26,704 nt of DNA from CAZGWJ01 sp964529445 (lineage in GTDB: Bacteria > Oederibacteriota > Muellerivitia > Muellerivitales > Muellerivitaceae). The DNA lies in the NCBI GenBank assembly GCA_964529445.1, contig CAZGWJ010000033.1:1-26704 (forward strand), written 5' to 3'. The translations under genes were made by a program, and so were the position numbers. Below are positions 1-8,300 of the stretch, piece after piece; position 1 is the stretch's first letter; each line of letters begins with the position of its first letter. Under the pieces are notes generated by a model. The model worked only from the letters and a program-made list of their open reading frames with translations, did no database searches and had not been told where the DNA came from.

Positions 1-1527
1 TATACCCTCAACCTCGCCCTCTTCGCCGCCTTCCTCTGGCTGGGGACACGATCGGAGCCGTCGCGACCCCGGGCGTTGGCCCTGGGGCTGGTCGCCGGGC
101 TGGGGTTCGGCACGCATGTCGCTTTCCTCACGGCCCCGGTCTTCATCGCGGCGCTGAACTGGCGCCGGAGACGGGAATGGGCCCGCCTCGCACCCTGGGG
201 CATGGCCGGACTGATCCTTTCCCTGAGCCTCCACTTGTGGATACCCCTTCGCGCCGCCCTGGACCCGGCCGTCAACTGGACCGATCCCTCCCGGTGGGGA
301 AGCGCTCTCGACTACTTCACCCAGCGCCACTACCGGCTCAAGATGTTCGCGAGGGGGTTCGACGGCACCCTCCTCTTCCTGCGCGAGGTCGGAGGGGCCT
401 TCCTGCGGGGATGGCCCGTCGCCTATTGGATCCTCGCCGCCGCCGGGGGTTTCCTCGCTTGGAAGGGGCACCGGCCTCTCTTCCGTGCCTGCCTCGCGGC
501 GGTTCTCCTCAACCTCTTCATCCTAGGCGCCTATGGTGTGGAAAAGGACCTTCTGATCGCCTACCGGTATTTCCTGCCGACCTACGCCGTCGCTTCCCTT
601 TGGGGCGCCTTGGCCGTGCGAGAACTCCTGTCAGGGATCGGCAACCGGCGCTGGACCGGAACCCTGGCGGCGGTCCTCCTGGCCCTGGGGGTCGTGGCCG
701 CGCATCACCCCTGGAGGAACCTCTCCCGGTGCCTGGACTCCCACGATTACGCGCTGGACACGATGAAGTCCTGCCGGAGGGGGGCGTTGGTGCAGTTGGT
801 CGGGGACAACCAGGTCTTTCCCTTCGCGTATGCGCGGCATGTCCACGAGCTCCGAACGGACCTGATCCCCGTCGAATGGGAGGGAACGCTTTTCCCCCGG
901 GCCGTCCTGCGGATGAAGGAACACCCCGGCATGGGCCGGGTGGAGGTGGAGGAGGAACTGTTCCGTGAGAACGGGGAACTGATGTACGTCCCGGAGGAGC
1001 GCACCCTCGTCCCGGAGCTTGCCTGCCGTCCCGAGGGCCTGATGTATCGTGTGACCTCGGCGGCCAAGGAACGGACCCTTTCCGAACCGCCGGTGCTGGA
1101 GGGGTTTTTCCGGCTACGATCGGGCCGACCACGGCCTCCCGATCGGGAGGCGGAGGAGACCGTCAGCCACATCCCCCTGGTGCTGGCGCGGGACGCGTAT
1201 CGTCGGGGGGACCGGGAATCGGCGCTGGAGCACCTGGAAGAGACCGTCCGGGAAGGTTCCCACGTCCCCTATTCACTCGTGAACGCCTCGGCCCTCTATT
1301 CGCTCCTGGGGGATGACAAGCAGGCGGAGATATGCCTGCGCCGTCTGCTGGGGATCCAGCCGAACCACGTCGAGGCTCATTTGAACCTGGGGATCCTTTC
1401 CGGCAAAATGGGAAGGTACCCGGAGGCCTTGAAGGAACTTGACCGGGCGCTCGAGCTCTCGCCGGGACATCCGGTCGCTTTGCAGTACCGCTCGCGCGTG
1501 CTGGGACTCATGCAAGGACCCCGATGA
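1..1527 (+). CDS. DUF2723-family membrane protein with C-terminal TPR repeats (5' end outside window)
   Basis: The frame is open from base 1, so the true start lies upstream; a TTG at 76 is only the first start-like codon inside the window. Visible are about six hydrophobic segments, a luminal/periplasmic-type loop after the first two, and, from about base 1170, two to three TPR-like helical repeats (motifs such as AEICLRRLLGIQPNHVEAHL and EALKELDRALELSPGHP). Hydrophobic N-terminal part, a WIPLRAA-type loop with NWTDPSRW, and TPRs at the end match the DUF2723/TMEM260-like family, which is related to polyprenol-sugar dependent protein glycosyltransferases of the inner membrane. The sugar and acceptor cannot be told. 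The stop overlaps an ATG (ATGA, 1524-1527) of a small element-derived ORF. Assignment to DUF2723 is by remembered motif resemblance. Confidence 0.75.
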   Translation, partial: YTLNLALFAAFLWLGTRSEPSRPRALALGLVAGLGFGTHVAFLTAPVFIAALNWRRRREWARLAPWGMAGLILSLSLHLWIPLRAALDPAVNWTDPSRWGSALDYFTQRHYRLKMFARGFDGTLLFLREVGGAFLRGWPVAYWILAAAGGFLAWKGHRPLFRACLAAVLLNLFILGAYGVEKDLLIAYRYFLPTYAVASLWGALAVRELLSGIGNRRWTGTLAAVLLALGVVAAHHPWRNLSRCLDSHDYALDTMKSCRRGALVQLVGDNQVFPFAYARHVHELRTDLIPVEWEGTLFPRAVLRMKEHPGMGRVEVEEELFRENGELMYVPEERTLVPELACRPEGLMYRVTSAAKERTLSEPPVLEGFFRLRSGRPRPPDREAEETVSHIPLVLARDAYRRGDRESALEHLEETVREGSHVPYSLVNASALYSLLGDDKQAEICLRRLLGIQPNHVEAHLNLGILSGKMGRYPEALKELDRALELSPGHPVALQYRSRVLGLMQGPR

Positions 1528-1551
1528 ACGACCCATACACAGCCCATGATT

Positions 1552-1629
1552 CCCCCTCTCCCCAAAGGGTGAGGGGTCCGAAGGGCCGCTCGAATCCATT
1601 GCGGGAGAGGGATGGGGTGAGGGGTGCTT
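1552..1629. repeat. Palindromic GC-rich element, copy 1
   Basis: Arms CCCTCTCCCC and GCGGGAGAGGG are followed by GGGGTGAGGGGTGCTT. The loop holds an extra segment ending in TCGAATCCATTGCGGGAGAG, and the same segment recurs in the copy at 3904-4030, which shows these are members of one family rather than chance palindromes. Confidence 0.7.
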
Positions 1630-1658
1630 GGGTCGTGGGGTTCATCTTTTCTTCTTTT

Positions 1659-1730
1659 CCCTCGCCCGCAAGCGGGAGAGGGCAATTATTCCGAGAGACG
1701 GTTTATGGCTCCGGAATAATGGGTGAGGGG
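1659..1730. repeat. Palindromic GC-rich element, copy 2, with a nested hairpin
   Basis: Arms CCCTCGCCCGC and GCGGGAGAGGG are followed by GGGTGAGGGG. Between the GAGAGGG and the GGGTGAGGGG box lies an added hairpin whose arms ATTATTCCG (1685-1693) and CGGAATAAT (1712-1720) are perfectly complementary and AT-rich, unlike the element itself. Confidence 0.7.
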
Positions 1731-1765
1731 ATCAGTCGATCCATGCTGTTGTCGGGAGTTTCTTG

Positions 1766-1888
1766 ATGAACCGTATCCAAACCCTCCCCGAAAAGGTTAT
1801 CAACCAGATCGCCTTAATACTTTTCCCCTCTCCCCTTGCGGGAGAGGGTAGGGTGAGGGGTGTTGTGGTCGTGGGAGTGTTTTCTTGA
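1766..1888 (+). pseudogene. Decayed duplicate of the mutL 5' end, read through element copy 3
   Basis: This 40-codon ORF begins with an ATG followed by 15 codons nearly identical to the first codons of mutL (MNRIQTL.EKVINQIA), with three base differences over about 46 bp. It then runs into the palindromic element (FPSPLAGEGRVRG) and ends at TGA 1886-1888, overlapping the TTG start of mutL (1885-1887). Homology continues upstream of the start (GGGAGT..TTCTTG in both copies), so the duplicated unit is about 63-65 bp. The real mutL has lost the ATG kept here (TCTTGATGAAC against TCTTGAAC). The ORF may be a remnant or may couple translation to mutL. Confidence 0.75.
1825..1860. repeat. Palindromic GC-rich element, copy 3 (between the two mutL starts)
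   Basis: This is the shortest and cleanest copy: CCCTCTCCCCTTGCGGGAGA followed by GGGTAGGGTGAGGGG. It separates the decayed from the intact mutL 5' end and brings a purine-rich stretch just upstream of the mutL ribosome binding site (GGGAG, 1873-1877). Confidence 0.8.
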
Positions 1889-3684
1889 ACCGCATCCAAA
1901 CCCTCTCCGAAAAGGTCATCAACCAGATCGCCGCCGGCGAAGTGGTCGAACGTCCCGCCTCCGTGGTGAAGGAACTGGTCGAGAACGCACTCGACGCAGG
2001 GGCCCGACGCGTGGACGTGGAGTTCACCGAAGGCGGAACGGGACGCATCAAGGTCGCGGACGACGGGGCGGGAATGGGGCGTGAGGACGCGCTCCTGTCG
2101 GTCGCGAGACACGCCACCAGCAAGATCCGGGACGTATCCGACCTCTCTTCGCTTTCCTCCTTCGGCTTTCGGGGCGAGGCCCTGGCCAGCATCGCGTCCG
2201 TCTCCCGATTCGAGATCCTCACCTCGACCGGGGGTTCGGCGCCCGCCACCCAGGTGATCCTCAAGGGCGGGGGAAAACCCGAGGTGCGCGAGGCCGCCCG
2301 ACCGAAGGGCACGACGGTCACCGTCACGGGGCTTTTCTACAACACGCCCGCCCGGCTCAAGTTCATGAAGAAACCCGCGACCGAAGCGGACCGGGCGCTC
2401 CAGGTGGTCATGACCTACGCCCTGGCCTATCCGCAGGTGGCCTTCTCCATGACCGTGGACGGAAGAGAATCGTTCCGGGCCGCGCCCGGTGATCTCAAGT
2501 CCCGGCTTCCCGCCGTCCTGGGCAAGGACGCGGGAGAGCGGATGGTGCTCGTGGAGCGCCATGAGGGGGTCCTGACCCTCAAGGGGGCCCTGTCGCTCCC
2601 GGGGTACGACCGGCCCACGCGCGAGGGCATGTTCTTCTTCGTGAACAACCGTTGGATCATGAACCCCTCACTGGGCCATGCCCTGATGACCGGTTACCAC
2701 ACACTCCTACCCACCAAACGTTATCCCGCGGCGGTCCTGTTCCTGGAAGTCCCTCCCGATCTCGTGGATGTGAACGTGCATCCCACCAAGAGGGAAGTGA
2801 AATTCCGCAACGACCGGGACGTCTACAACGCGGTGGTCAACACGGTGCGCCAGGCGATGATTCAGCAGGCGGGCGCGGTGGTCGAGGCGGGCGCGGCGGC
2901 CCCGGTGTTCGATTCGGCCCCGATGACGTCGCCCCGCGCCAACACGACCCCGGCATGGGCGCCGCGGGTAATGGAGGCCCTCCGCCCTCAAGGCCCCTAC
3001 GAAGCCGTCCGGTCCATCGCGGGTGCGGGTCACTCTTCCGGATTCGGCTCCGCTTCATCGGTCCCGTCCGCCCAGGCCCGGACGCTCGATCCCGGGATGG
3101 AATTGCGCAACTTCGTACAGATGTTCAACACCTTCATCGTTTTCCAATCGGATTCGGAGTTGTTCATCGCCGACCAGCACACGGTCCACGAACGCCTCAA
3201 CTACGAGAAGCTCATGAAGGGTCTGAAGGAGCGTCAGTTGGAGGTCCAACCCCTCCTCGTGCCCGCCACGGTGGAACTGGAACCGAGAGCGGCCCAGGCC
3301 GTCATCGATCGCCTGGACGTCATGAAGGAATTGGGGATGGAGGTGGACCCCTTCGGGGGTAATACCTTCGTGGTGCGTTCCGTTCCCGCGGACCTGTCGG
3401 GCAAGGACATGACGAAGATGTTCCGCGACCTGGCGGACGATCTGGCCGCCGAAGAGATCCCCGGGACGGGGGAGGAACGGCTGAACAAGGTGAGGGAGCG
3501 TATCGCGACCTTCCTGGCCTGCCGTTCGTCGGTCATGGCGGGAGACCGGTTGAACGAGGACCAGATGAAGGGCCTCGTGGACCGGATGAGAAAGGCGAAT
3601 CTGCCCTTCACCTGCCCCCATGGCCGCCCGACGCTGATCTCGATGCCCCTGTCCGACCTCTATCGCAAGTTCGAGCGCCACTAA
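1885..3684 (+). CDS. mutL: DNA mismatch repair protein MutL
   Basis: MutL couples MutS mismatch recognition to strand removal. The 599-residue product has the N-terminal GHKL ATPase with ELVENALDAG (about residues 30-40), DDGAGM (about 59-64) and GFRGEAL (94-100). The C-terminal dimerisation domain carries the metal-dependent nicking signature: D430-Q-H-T...E436...E441 (DQHA-x2-E-x4-E with Thr for Ala), the ACR motif around C546, CPHGRP at 577-582, and FxR at 596-598. This is therefore an endonuclease-type MutL, as in bacteria without MutH. The TTG start is preferred because homology to MutL N-termini begins there and GGGAG lies about 8 nt upstream; no ATG remains at this position. The start overlaps the stop of the decayed duplicate. 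A variable linker occupies about residues 340-405. Confidence 0.97.
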   Translation: MNRIQTLSEKVINQIAAGEVVERPASVVKELVENALDAGARRVDVEFTEGGTGRIKVADDGAGMGREDALLSVARHATSKIRDVSDLSSLSSFGFRGEALASIASVSRFEILTSTGGSAPATQVILKGGGKPEVREAARPKGTTVTVTGLFYNTPARLKFMKKPATEADRALQVVMTYALAYPQVAFSMTVDGRESFRAAPGDLKSRLPAVLGKDAGERMVLVERHEGVLTLKGALSLPGYDRPTREGMFFFVNNRWIMNPSLGHALMTGYHTLLPTKRYPAAVLFLEVPPDLVDVNVHPTKREVKFRNDRDVYNAVVNTVRQAMIQQAGAVVEAGAAAPVFDSAPMTSPRANTTPAWAPRVMEALRPQGPYEAVRSIAGAGHSSGFGSASSVPSAQARTLDPGMELRNFVQMFNTFIVFQSDSELFIADQHTVHERLNYEKLMKGLKERQLEVQPLLVPATVELEPRAAQAVIDRLDVMKELGMEVDPFGGNTFVVRSVPADLSGKDMTKMFRDLADDLAAEEIPGTGEERLNKVRERIATFLACRSSVMAGDRLNEDQMKGLVDRMRKANLPFTCPHGRPTLISMPLSDLYRKFERH

Positions 3685-3701
3685 AATTGAGGCACGAATG
3701 A

Positions 3702-3820
3702 ACCGCGAAGACGCGAAGGACGCGAAGTCTTTTTTTGCTCTTTCCGTCATTGCGAGGCGCCGCCCCAACCCTTCGGCCTCGCTCAGGGCGGGTCGGGGCG
3801 TATGGCGACGTGCCAATCTC
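3702..3820. repeat. Nested interspersed repeats after mutL
   Basis: The stretch 3702-3728 is a short tandem array of the unit GACGCGAAG. The stretch 3747-3820 starts TCATTGCGAGGCG and ends GGCGACGTGCCAATCTC, the two ends of a widespread intergenic repeat, here split by an insert around CCTTCGGCCTCGCTCAGGGC, itself a commonly seen repeat. I know these as frequent intergenic repeats in many phyla; copy number in this genome cannot be judged here. Confidence 0.5.
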
Positions 3821-3903
3821 AGGTTGTTTTCGCCGGTCGCCTCTGCTCCGCCCGGTGGTGAAGGGGTTGTATGAAACGCGAATCTGCGAAGTTCATTTGT
3901 TTT

Positions 3904-4030
3904 CCCTCGCCCCAAATGGTGAGCATGGTCGAATCCATTGCGGGAGAGGGACGAGCCACCCGCGGCCACAAGCCGTGGGTGAAGGTTGCTCGCGCAGATT
4001 CATGGAATCTGCGCTGGGTGAGGGGTGCTT
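3904..4030. repeat. Palindromic GC-rich element, copy 4, with two nested hairpins
   Basis: It starts CCCTCGCCCC, carries the same loop segment as copy 1 ending in TCGAATCCATTGCGGGAGAG, and ends in GGGTGAGGGGTGCTT. Between these lie two inserted hairpins: an imperfect one (CACCCGCGGC / GCCGTGGGTG) and a perfect one with 10-bp arms GCGCAGATTC (3992-4001) and GAATCTGCGC (4005-4014) around ATG. Confidence 0.7.
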
Positions 4031-4120
4031 ATGCCTTTTAGCATCATCCCCGTCATCACCGGTCCCGTTTTCTTTCCCTCTCCCGTTTACGGGAGAGGGT
4101 CAGGGAGAGGGGGGCTTTAA
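4031..4120 (+). pseudogene. Decayed duplicate of the miaA 5' end, read through element copy 5
   Basis: A 29-codon ORF starts MPFSIIPVITGPV; the real miaA starts MYDLIPVIVGPTG. The DNA core ATCCCCGT.ATC..CGG.CCC is shared. It then enters the palindromic element in the same frame as the mutL case (FPSPVYGRG) and stops at TAA 4118-4120, one base before the miaA ATG. The likely origin is a duplicated gene start separated by the element. Confidence 0.65.
4076..4114. repeat. Palindromic GC-rich element, copy 5 (supplies the miaA ribosome binding site)
   Basis: CCCTCTCCCGTTTACGGGAG is followed by AGGGTCAGGGAGAGGGG. The last part lies 8-17 nt upstream of the miaA ATG and is the only Shine-Dalgarno-like stretch there, so the repeat appears to have become the ribosome binding site. 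Confidence 0.75.
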
Positions 4121-4121
4121 G

Positions 4122-5018
4122 ATGTATGACTTGATCCCCGTTATCGTCGGCCCCACCGGCGTTGGCAAGACGAAAGCCGCCTTCGAGTTGGCCGTTCGCT
4201 TGAACGCCGAGATCATCTCCGCCGATGCCTTCCAGGTCTATCGCGGGCTTCCTGTCGGCACGGCCCAGCCACCGAAGGAATACCTGGAGCAAGTCCCTCA
4301 CCATCTGGTGGGGGTTCGGGCCCCGTCGGAGCCCTGGAACGCACCCCTTTTCGCGCAGGAAGCCCGGGCTGTCATCGATCGCTTGGACCATGAGGGAAAG
4401 CGCGTCGTGGTGGTGGGAGGCGCGGGGTTCTATATCCAGGCCCTGCTCGAGGGTTTGCCCGAGGGGGGAGCGCCAACCGCGGAGGAGAGGGAACGGGTGT
4501 CGGCGGAGGTAATGCAAAAGGGCCCCGAAGGGTCGCACCAGTGGCTGTCGTCCCTCGACCCGGCCGCGGCGGCCCGTATCCACGTGAACGACACGAAGCG
4601 GGTCTGCCGGGCGTTGGAGAAGGTGCTGTATCCCAAGCCCGCATCGTCCAGATTCGCCCCGTTGGGGCGCGAGCGCGTGCGGGTGATCGGGTTGGAATGT
4701 CCGCGGGAGGAATTGGATAAGAGGTTGATGGCCAGGACAAGAGCCATGTGGGAGGGTGGGCTCTTGGAGGAGGCCGCCGGACTCATGGCCTGGGGCATCC
4801 CCGAGGCGGCCAACGTGTGGGGGGCGATCGGGTACCGCGAAGCGGCGTCATATATGAGAAAGGAAATCACCCGGGAAGAGGGCATCGAACTGATGTTCCG
4901 CCGCACCCGCCAATACGCCAAGAGGCAATGGACCTGGTTCCGGCACCACCATGACACGGAGTGGCATGATTCGAGTATTCCGGTGGGAGACCTGGGGTTG
5001 TATGAAGTGGATCTCTGA
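4122..5018 (+). CDS. miaA: tRNA dimethylallyltransferase MiaA
   Basis: MiaA transfers the dimethylallyl group from DMAPP to N6 of adenosine 37 in tRNAs reading UNN codons. The 298-residue length is normal. Visible are the P-loop GPTGVGKT (residues 10-17), the catalytic/substrate region SADAFQVYRGLPVGTAQP, PHHLVGV, GGAGFYIQALLEG, and the C-terminal FRRTRQYAKRQWTWFR that binds tRNA/DMAPP. The ATG at 4122 is chosen because family homology starts immediately after it; the frame is open upstream to 3735, but that part is only repeat DNA. mutL followed by miaA is a common bacterial order. One base separates this ATG from the stop of the decayed duplicate. Confidence 0.96.
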   Translation: MYDLIPVIVGPTGVGKTKAAFELAVRLNAEIISADAFQVYRGLPVGTAQPPKEYLEQVPHHLVGVRAPSEPWNAPLFAQEARAVIDRLDHEGKRVVVVGGAGFYIQALLEGLPEGGAPTAEERERVSAEVMQKGPEGSHQWLSSLDPAAAARIHVNDTKRVCRALEKVLYPKPASSRFAPLGRERVRVIGLECPREELDKRLMARTRAMWEGGLLEEAAGLMAWGIPEAANVWGAIGYREAASYMRKEITREEGIELMFRRTRQYAKRQWTWFRHHHDTEWHDSSIPVGDLGLYEVDL

Positions 5019-5301
5019 TCATTCACTCGAACTATCTCCCTTCATGGGAGAAGTGAAACGGGATCTATAGAGATCCTTGACAGTACTTGGCCTAGAAGAT
5101 CCCAAGTCCGGTTTAACGTTGAAACCGTTGGGACGCATAAAACGCGACAAGAGAATGGCAATTCATAATTTCGAGGTAATCGTGTACTATATATATGCAA
5201 TTTCCCTGAATACACAATCGTTGCCGATCTGTCTCCTCCGCCTATGGGGATTTGCCAATCAAGTGACCCTTGGGGTTTCGTTTTCCTGATCGGATGGTTA
5301 C
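5019..5301. other. Intergenic region miaA-rhs with two hairpins
   Basis: I see no gene here. Two inverted repeats stand out: GGATCT-ATAG-AGATCC (5061-5076), and a longer hairpin with CCCAA/TTGGG plus CGGTTT/AAACCG arms (5101-5132). Neither is followed by a T-run, so they are not classic terminators. A TATATATAT run at 5187-5195 could hold a promoter -10 box for the rhs gene, but no good -35 accompanies it. Confidence 0.4.
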
Positions 5302-8300
5302 GTGCGTTTATATGAATCGTTTCGATATCCGGCGCTCTTCATGATAACGGCTGTAAAGATCGCGGCTCGGCGCTTATCGTCATTCGCTTATGTTCTATTC
5401 CTGTTACTCCTGTTTCCGGTTCGGATCGGCGATCCGGGAGGGCTTGCCTGGGCCGCGGAACCGGTTTTCCTAGACCTCCAGGTCAGTTGCGCCGATTGGA
5501 AGTCCCCTTACGCCAGTTATTGGATCAAGATCGTCAACAATGGCACCCAGCCCATTCGATGGCGGGATCACGACATCCGCTTGAGACTGCATTTCTACGA
5601 GAACTTGCATAATCGCGTGGAAATTGCCGAGGGTGCCGCCGATGTGAAGGACTCGACCGGTCGGACCCTGGGTACGATGAGCTTGGATGCCGTTTCGGCC
5701 CAGGCGGTCTCGCGGCCTTATGTGATGCCCGAACCGGGAAGATCGAGCAACCAGAGGGCTTCCGTGCCGATCCGCTGGAAGGGCGGAATCGTCGAGATCC
5801 CTCCGGGGGGATGCATCCAGGGGATTCGCGTCGGGACGAGGCCTGCCGAACCCTGCGAGTATCCCTCCAGCTATTGCTTGAATTCCCACGATGATTACAC
5901 GAGCCCGGCCGGCTTTACCGGAGGATGCTCAAGTAGCAAGGACGGCCCGTACTTCGACGATCACCATTTCCTGGTTTGTCAGGGCGAGGTCATCCTTACA
6001 GAATACAAATCCACTTACACCTCGGATCCCGGGACCGGCCGGTGTCCCGAGGGGTTGCCACCCCCGGCAACGCAGACACCTACACCGACCTCTTGGCCGA
6101 CATCGACGCCGACCGCTCTTCAGGCTGCGGGACAGGGAGGGGTCCCCTGCGGAGCGCTGACAACCCCCGGTTTGGACCTGATGGTCAACTGCCAGATGAC
6201 CGGAGTGCAGGACCGGCGCTATTACTTGAAGATCAGGAATACGGGAAGTGTACCCCTGACGATGCAGGCGTTGAACCTTTCATTCCGGGTGTGGGTGAAC
6301 GAGCCGAAACTTCGATGCATCGTCCTGACGGGGCAGAACGGGGATGTCTACGACGGCGCGGGAAACCGGATCAACACGATGCAAGTCGTCGGGAACCAGT
6401 ATTACACATTTGCTTCTTCGCCCTACTACGTCGAAAACGCATCCCACAAGTCGAACCAGGTGGGGACGGTTCCCATCGTGTTCCAGTCGGGTGTTTCGGT
6501 CATTCCTGCGGGCGGTTGGGTGGTCGGTTACTCGGTCCTGCTTACCTCGGCTGGCAGTTGTCCAACGGGCGCGGAGAATTGGCAGAACTTCGCCGACGAC
6601 TACTCCGGCATCCCGCAGGGACAGACGACCTGCGACGGGAACATCGCGGGACCCTATTACGACGACCACCACTTCGCGCTCCTGAAGGGCGGGGTTCTGG
6701 TCGGCGAGACGAAGCCGGGAGGCGGGATCGACCCGGAGACCGGTTGGCCGCCCGGTGCTGAAATGTGCACCCCAACGCCGACGGCGACCCGCACGAAGAC
6801 CCGTACTCCGACGAAAACGCGGACTTCAACGGCGACGTTCTCGAAAACATCGACCCCTACAGCGACGAATACCCCGACTCTGCCGGCTACGGATACTTAC
6901 ACCCCTACCAGGACGCGAACGTTGACGGATACGCCGACCTTGACGCCCACGCCGTCAGCCACGCCAACGGGCACCGACACTTCCACGGCCTCGCCGACCT
7001 TGTCGCCTACGGCGACGGGCACCGAGACTCCGACAAGCACCGCGACGGATTCTCCGACTCGAACACCTACGGAAACACCGACGGACACACCTACATCCAC
7101 GGTGACGGCGACCCCGACTGCGACGGGTACACCGACCGACACGCCTACGGATACGCCGACGAACACGCCGACCGATACACACACGAACACCCAAACGGAT
7201 ACTCCGTCTGATACACCGACTTATACATGGACTCTGACAGACACGCCGACCGAAACCTCCACGGAGACCGGGACGGATACCCCTACGGACACACCTACCG
7301 ATACACATACGGAGACCGCAACCAACACGCCTACGGAAACACCGTCGGATACTCCGACGGCGACCCCCACGAATACTGCCACTGATTCACCTACTGATAC
7401 GCCGACGGATACCCCGACTTGGACCGATACTGCAACCGATACCCCTACTGACACACCAACTGACACCTATACGTTCACGGCCACGTCGACTGAGACGCCT
7501 ACGGATACACCTACGACGACCCCCACAGACACAACGACCGATACACCCACTTACACCTTGACCCATACCAACACGGCAACCGACACTCCCGCGGACACCT
7601 CGACCGATACTCCGTCCAGCACCCCAACTGATACTCCTGCGGAGACCCCCACCAATACGCCTTCGAACACGCTGACCAACACACCTACGATCACTCTGAC
7701 TTGCATAGCGACAGCAACTCTAACTGCCACGACTCCCGAAGAACCTTGTTTAGAATATCACTTGATGTGGGGTGATGACTATTCGATGGGCAATCCGATC
7801 TGTGTTTCAACGGATGGAAATCTTGTTTATGTGACGGAGCATACCGCAGGGCGCATTCAAGTATTTGACCCTACAGGTGTCTATTTGCGTTCGTGGGCAG
7901 GTTTGAACACGCCTTATTCGACGTGGCTGGATGGCGAATCCGATGAAATATATGTAACGGAGCGAGACGCGGGGCGGGTGCGAGTGTTTGATCTTTTGGG
8001 TCGGTATTTGAGATCGATCGGCAGTTCTGGGACCGCACCGGGACAGTTGGGTATGCCGATACAAGTGGTTGTCGGTAGTGATGGTTTGGTTTACATATCG
8101 GAATATGCAAACGATCGGATATCTGTTTTCGACAAGTATGGTGAAATCCAACGAGTATGGGGGGTATCCGGTGCGGAGGAGGGTCAAATCAAAGGGCCTA
8201 GTGGCTTAGCGATTGACACCGACGGGAATGTATATGTCGGCGAGAGGATCAATAACCGGGTTTCCGTTTTTGACCGGAACGGTGTTTTTATCCGCTCGTG

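Larger units (their letters stand above)
1524..1766 (+). other. 80-codon ORF made of repeat elements, coupled to its neighbours
   Basis: The ATG overlaps the stop of the DUF2723 gene (ATGA) and the TGA overlaps the ATG of the next small ORF (TGATG). Most of the reading frame is translated palindromic element (motifs SPSPQRVRG, FPSPASGRG), so a dedicated protein function is unlikely. Its relevance, if any, is to carry ribosomes across the gap towards mutL. It could be chance, since stops are rare in GC-rich DNA. Confidence 0.25.
3698..4041 (+). other. Two overlapping small ORFs made of repeat DNA (3698-3874 and 3871-4041)
   Basis: After mutL, an ATG at 3698 opens a 58-codon frame ending in ATGA (3871-3874). 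The overlapping ATG opens a 56-codon frame ending at TAG 4041, inside the decayed miaA start. Both are translated repeats and I assign no protein function. They mirror the ORF chain upstream of mutL and could be chance. Confidence 0.2.

Noticed and set aside
518..1172. Minus-strand open frames opposite the DUF2723 gene
   Set aside because: Pro/Arg/Gly-rich shadow frames in GC-rich coding DNA.
3735..4121. N-terminal extension of MiaA by 129 residues
   Set aside because: The extension is translated repeat DNA; MiaA homology and a ribosome binding site begin at 4122.
5077..5289. 70-codon ORF between miaA and rhs, and a TTGACA at 5077
   Set aside because: No ribosome binding site, no domain, and no -10 box at a proper distance from TTGACA.
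6897..7466. Val/Gly/Ser repeat proteins on the minus strand
   Set aside because: They are simply the reverse reading of the Thr/Pro stalk.
6764..7735. CRISPR-like array
   Set aside because: The repetition is codon-level Thr/Pro repeat with short variable period; there are no constant repeats with unique spacers.
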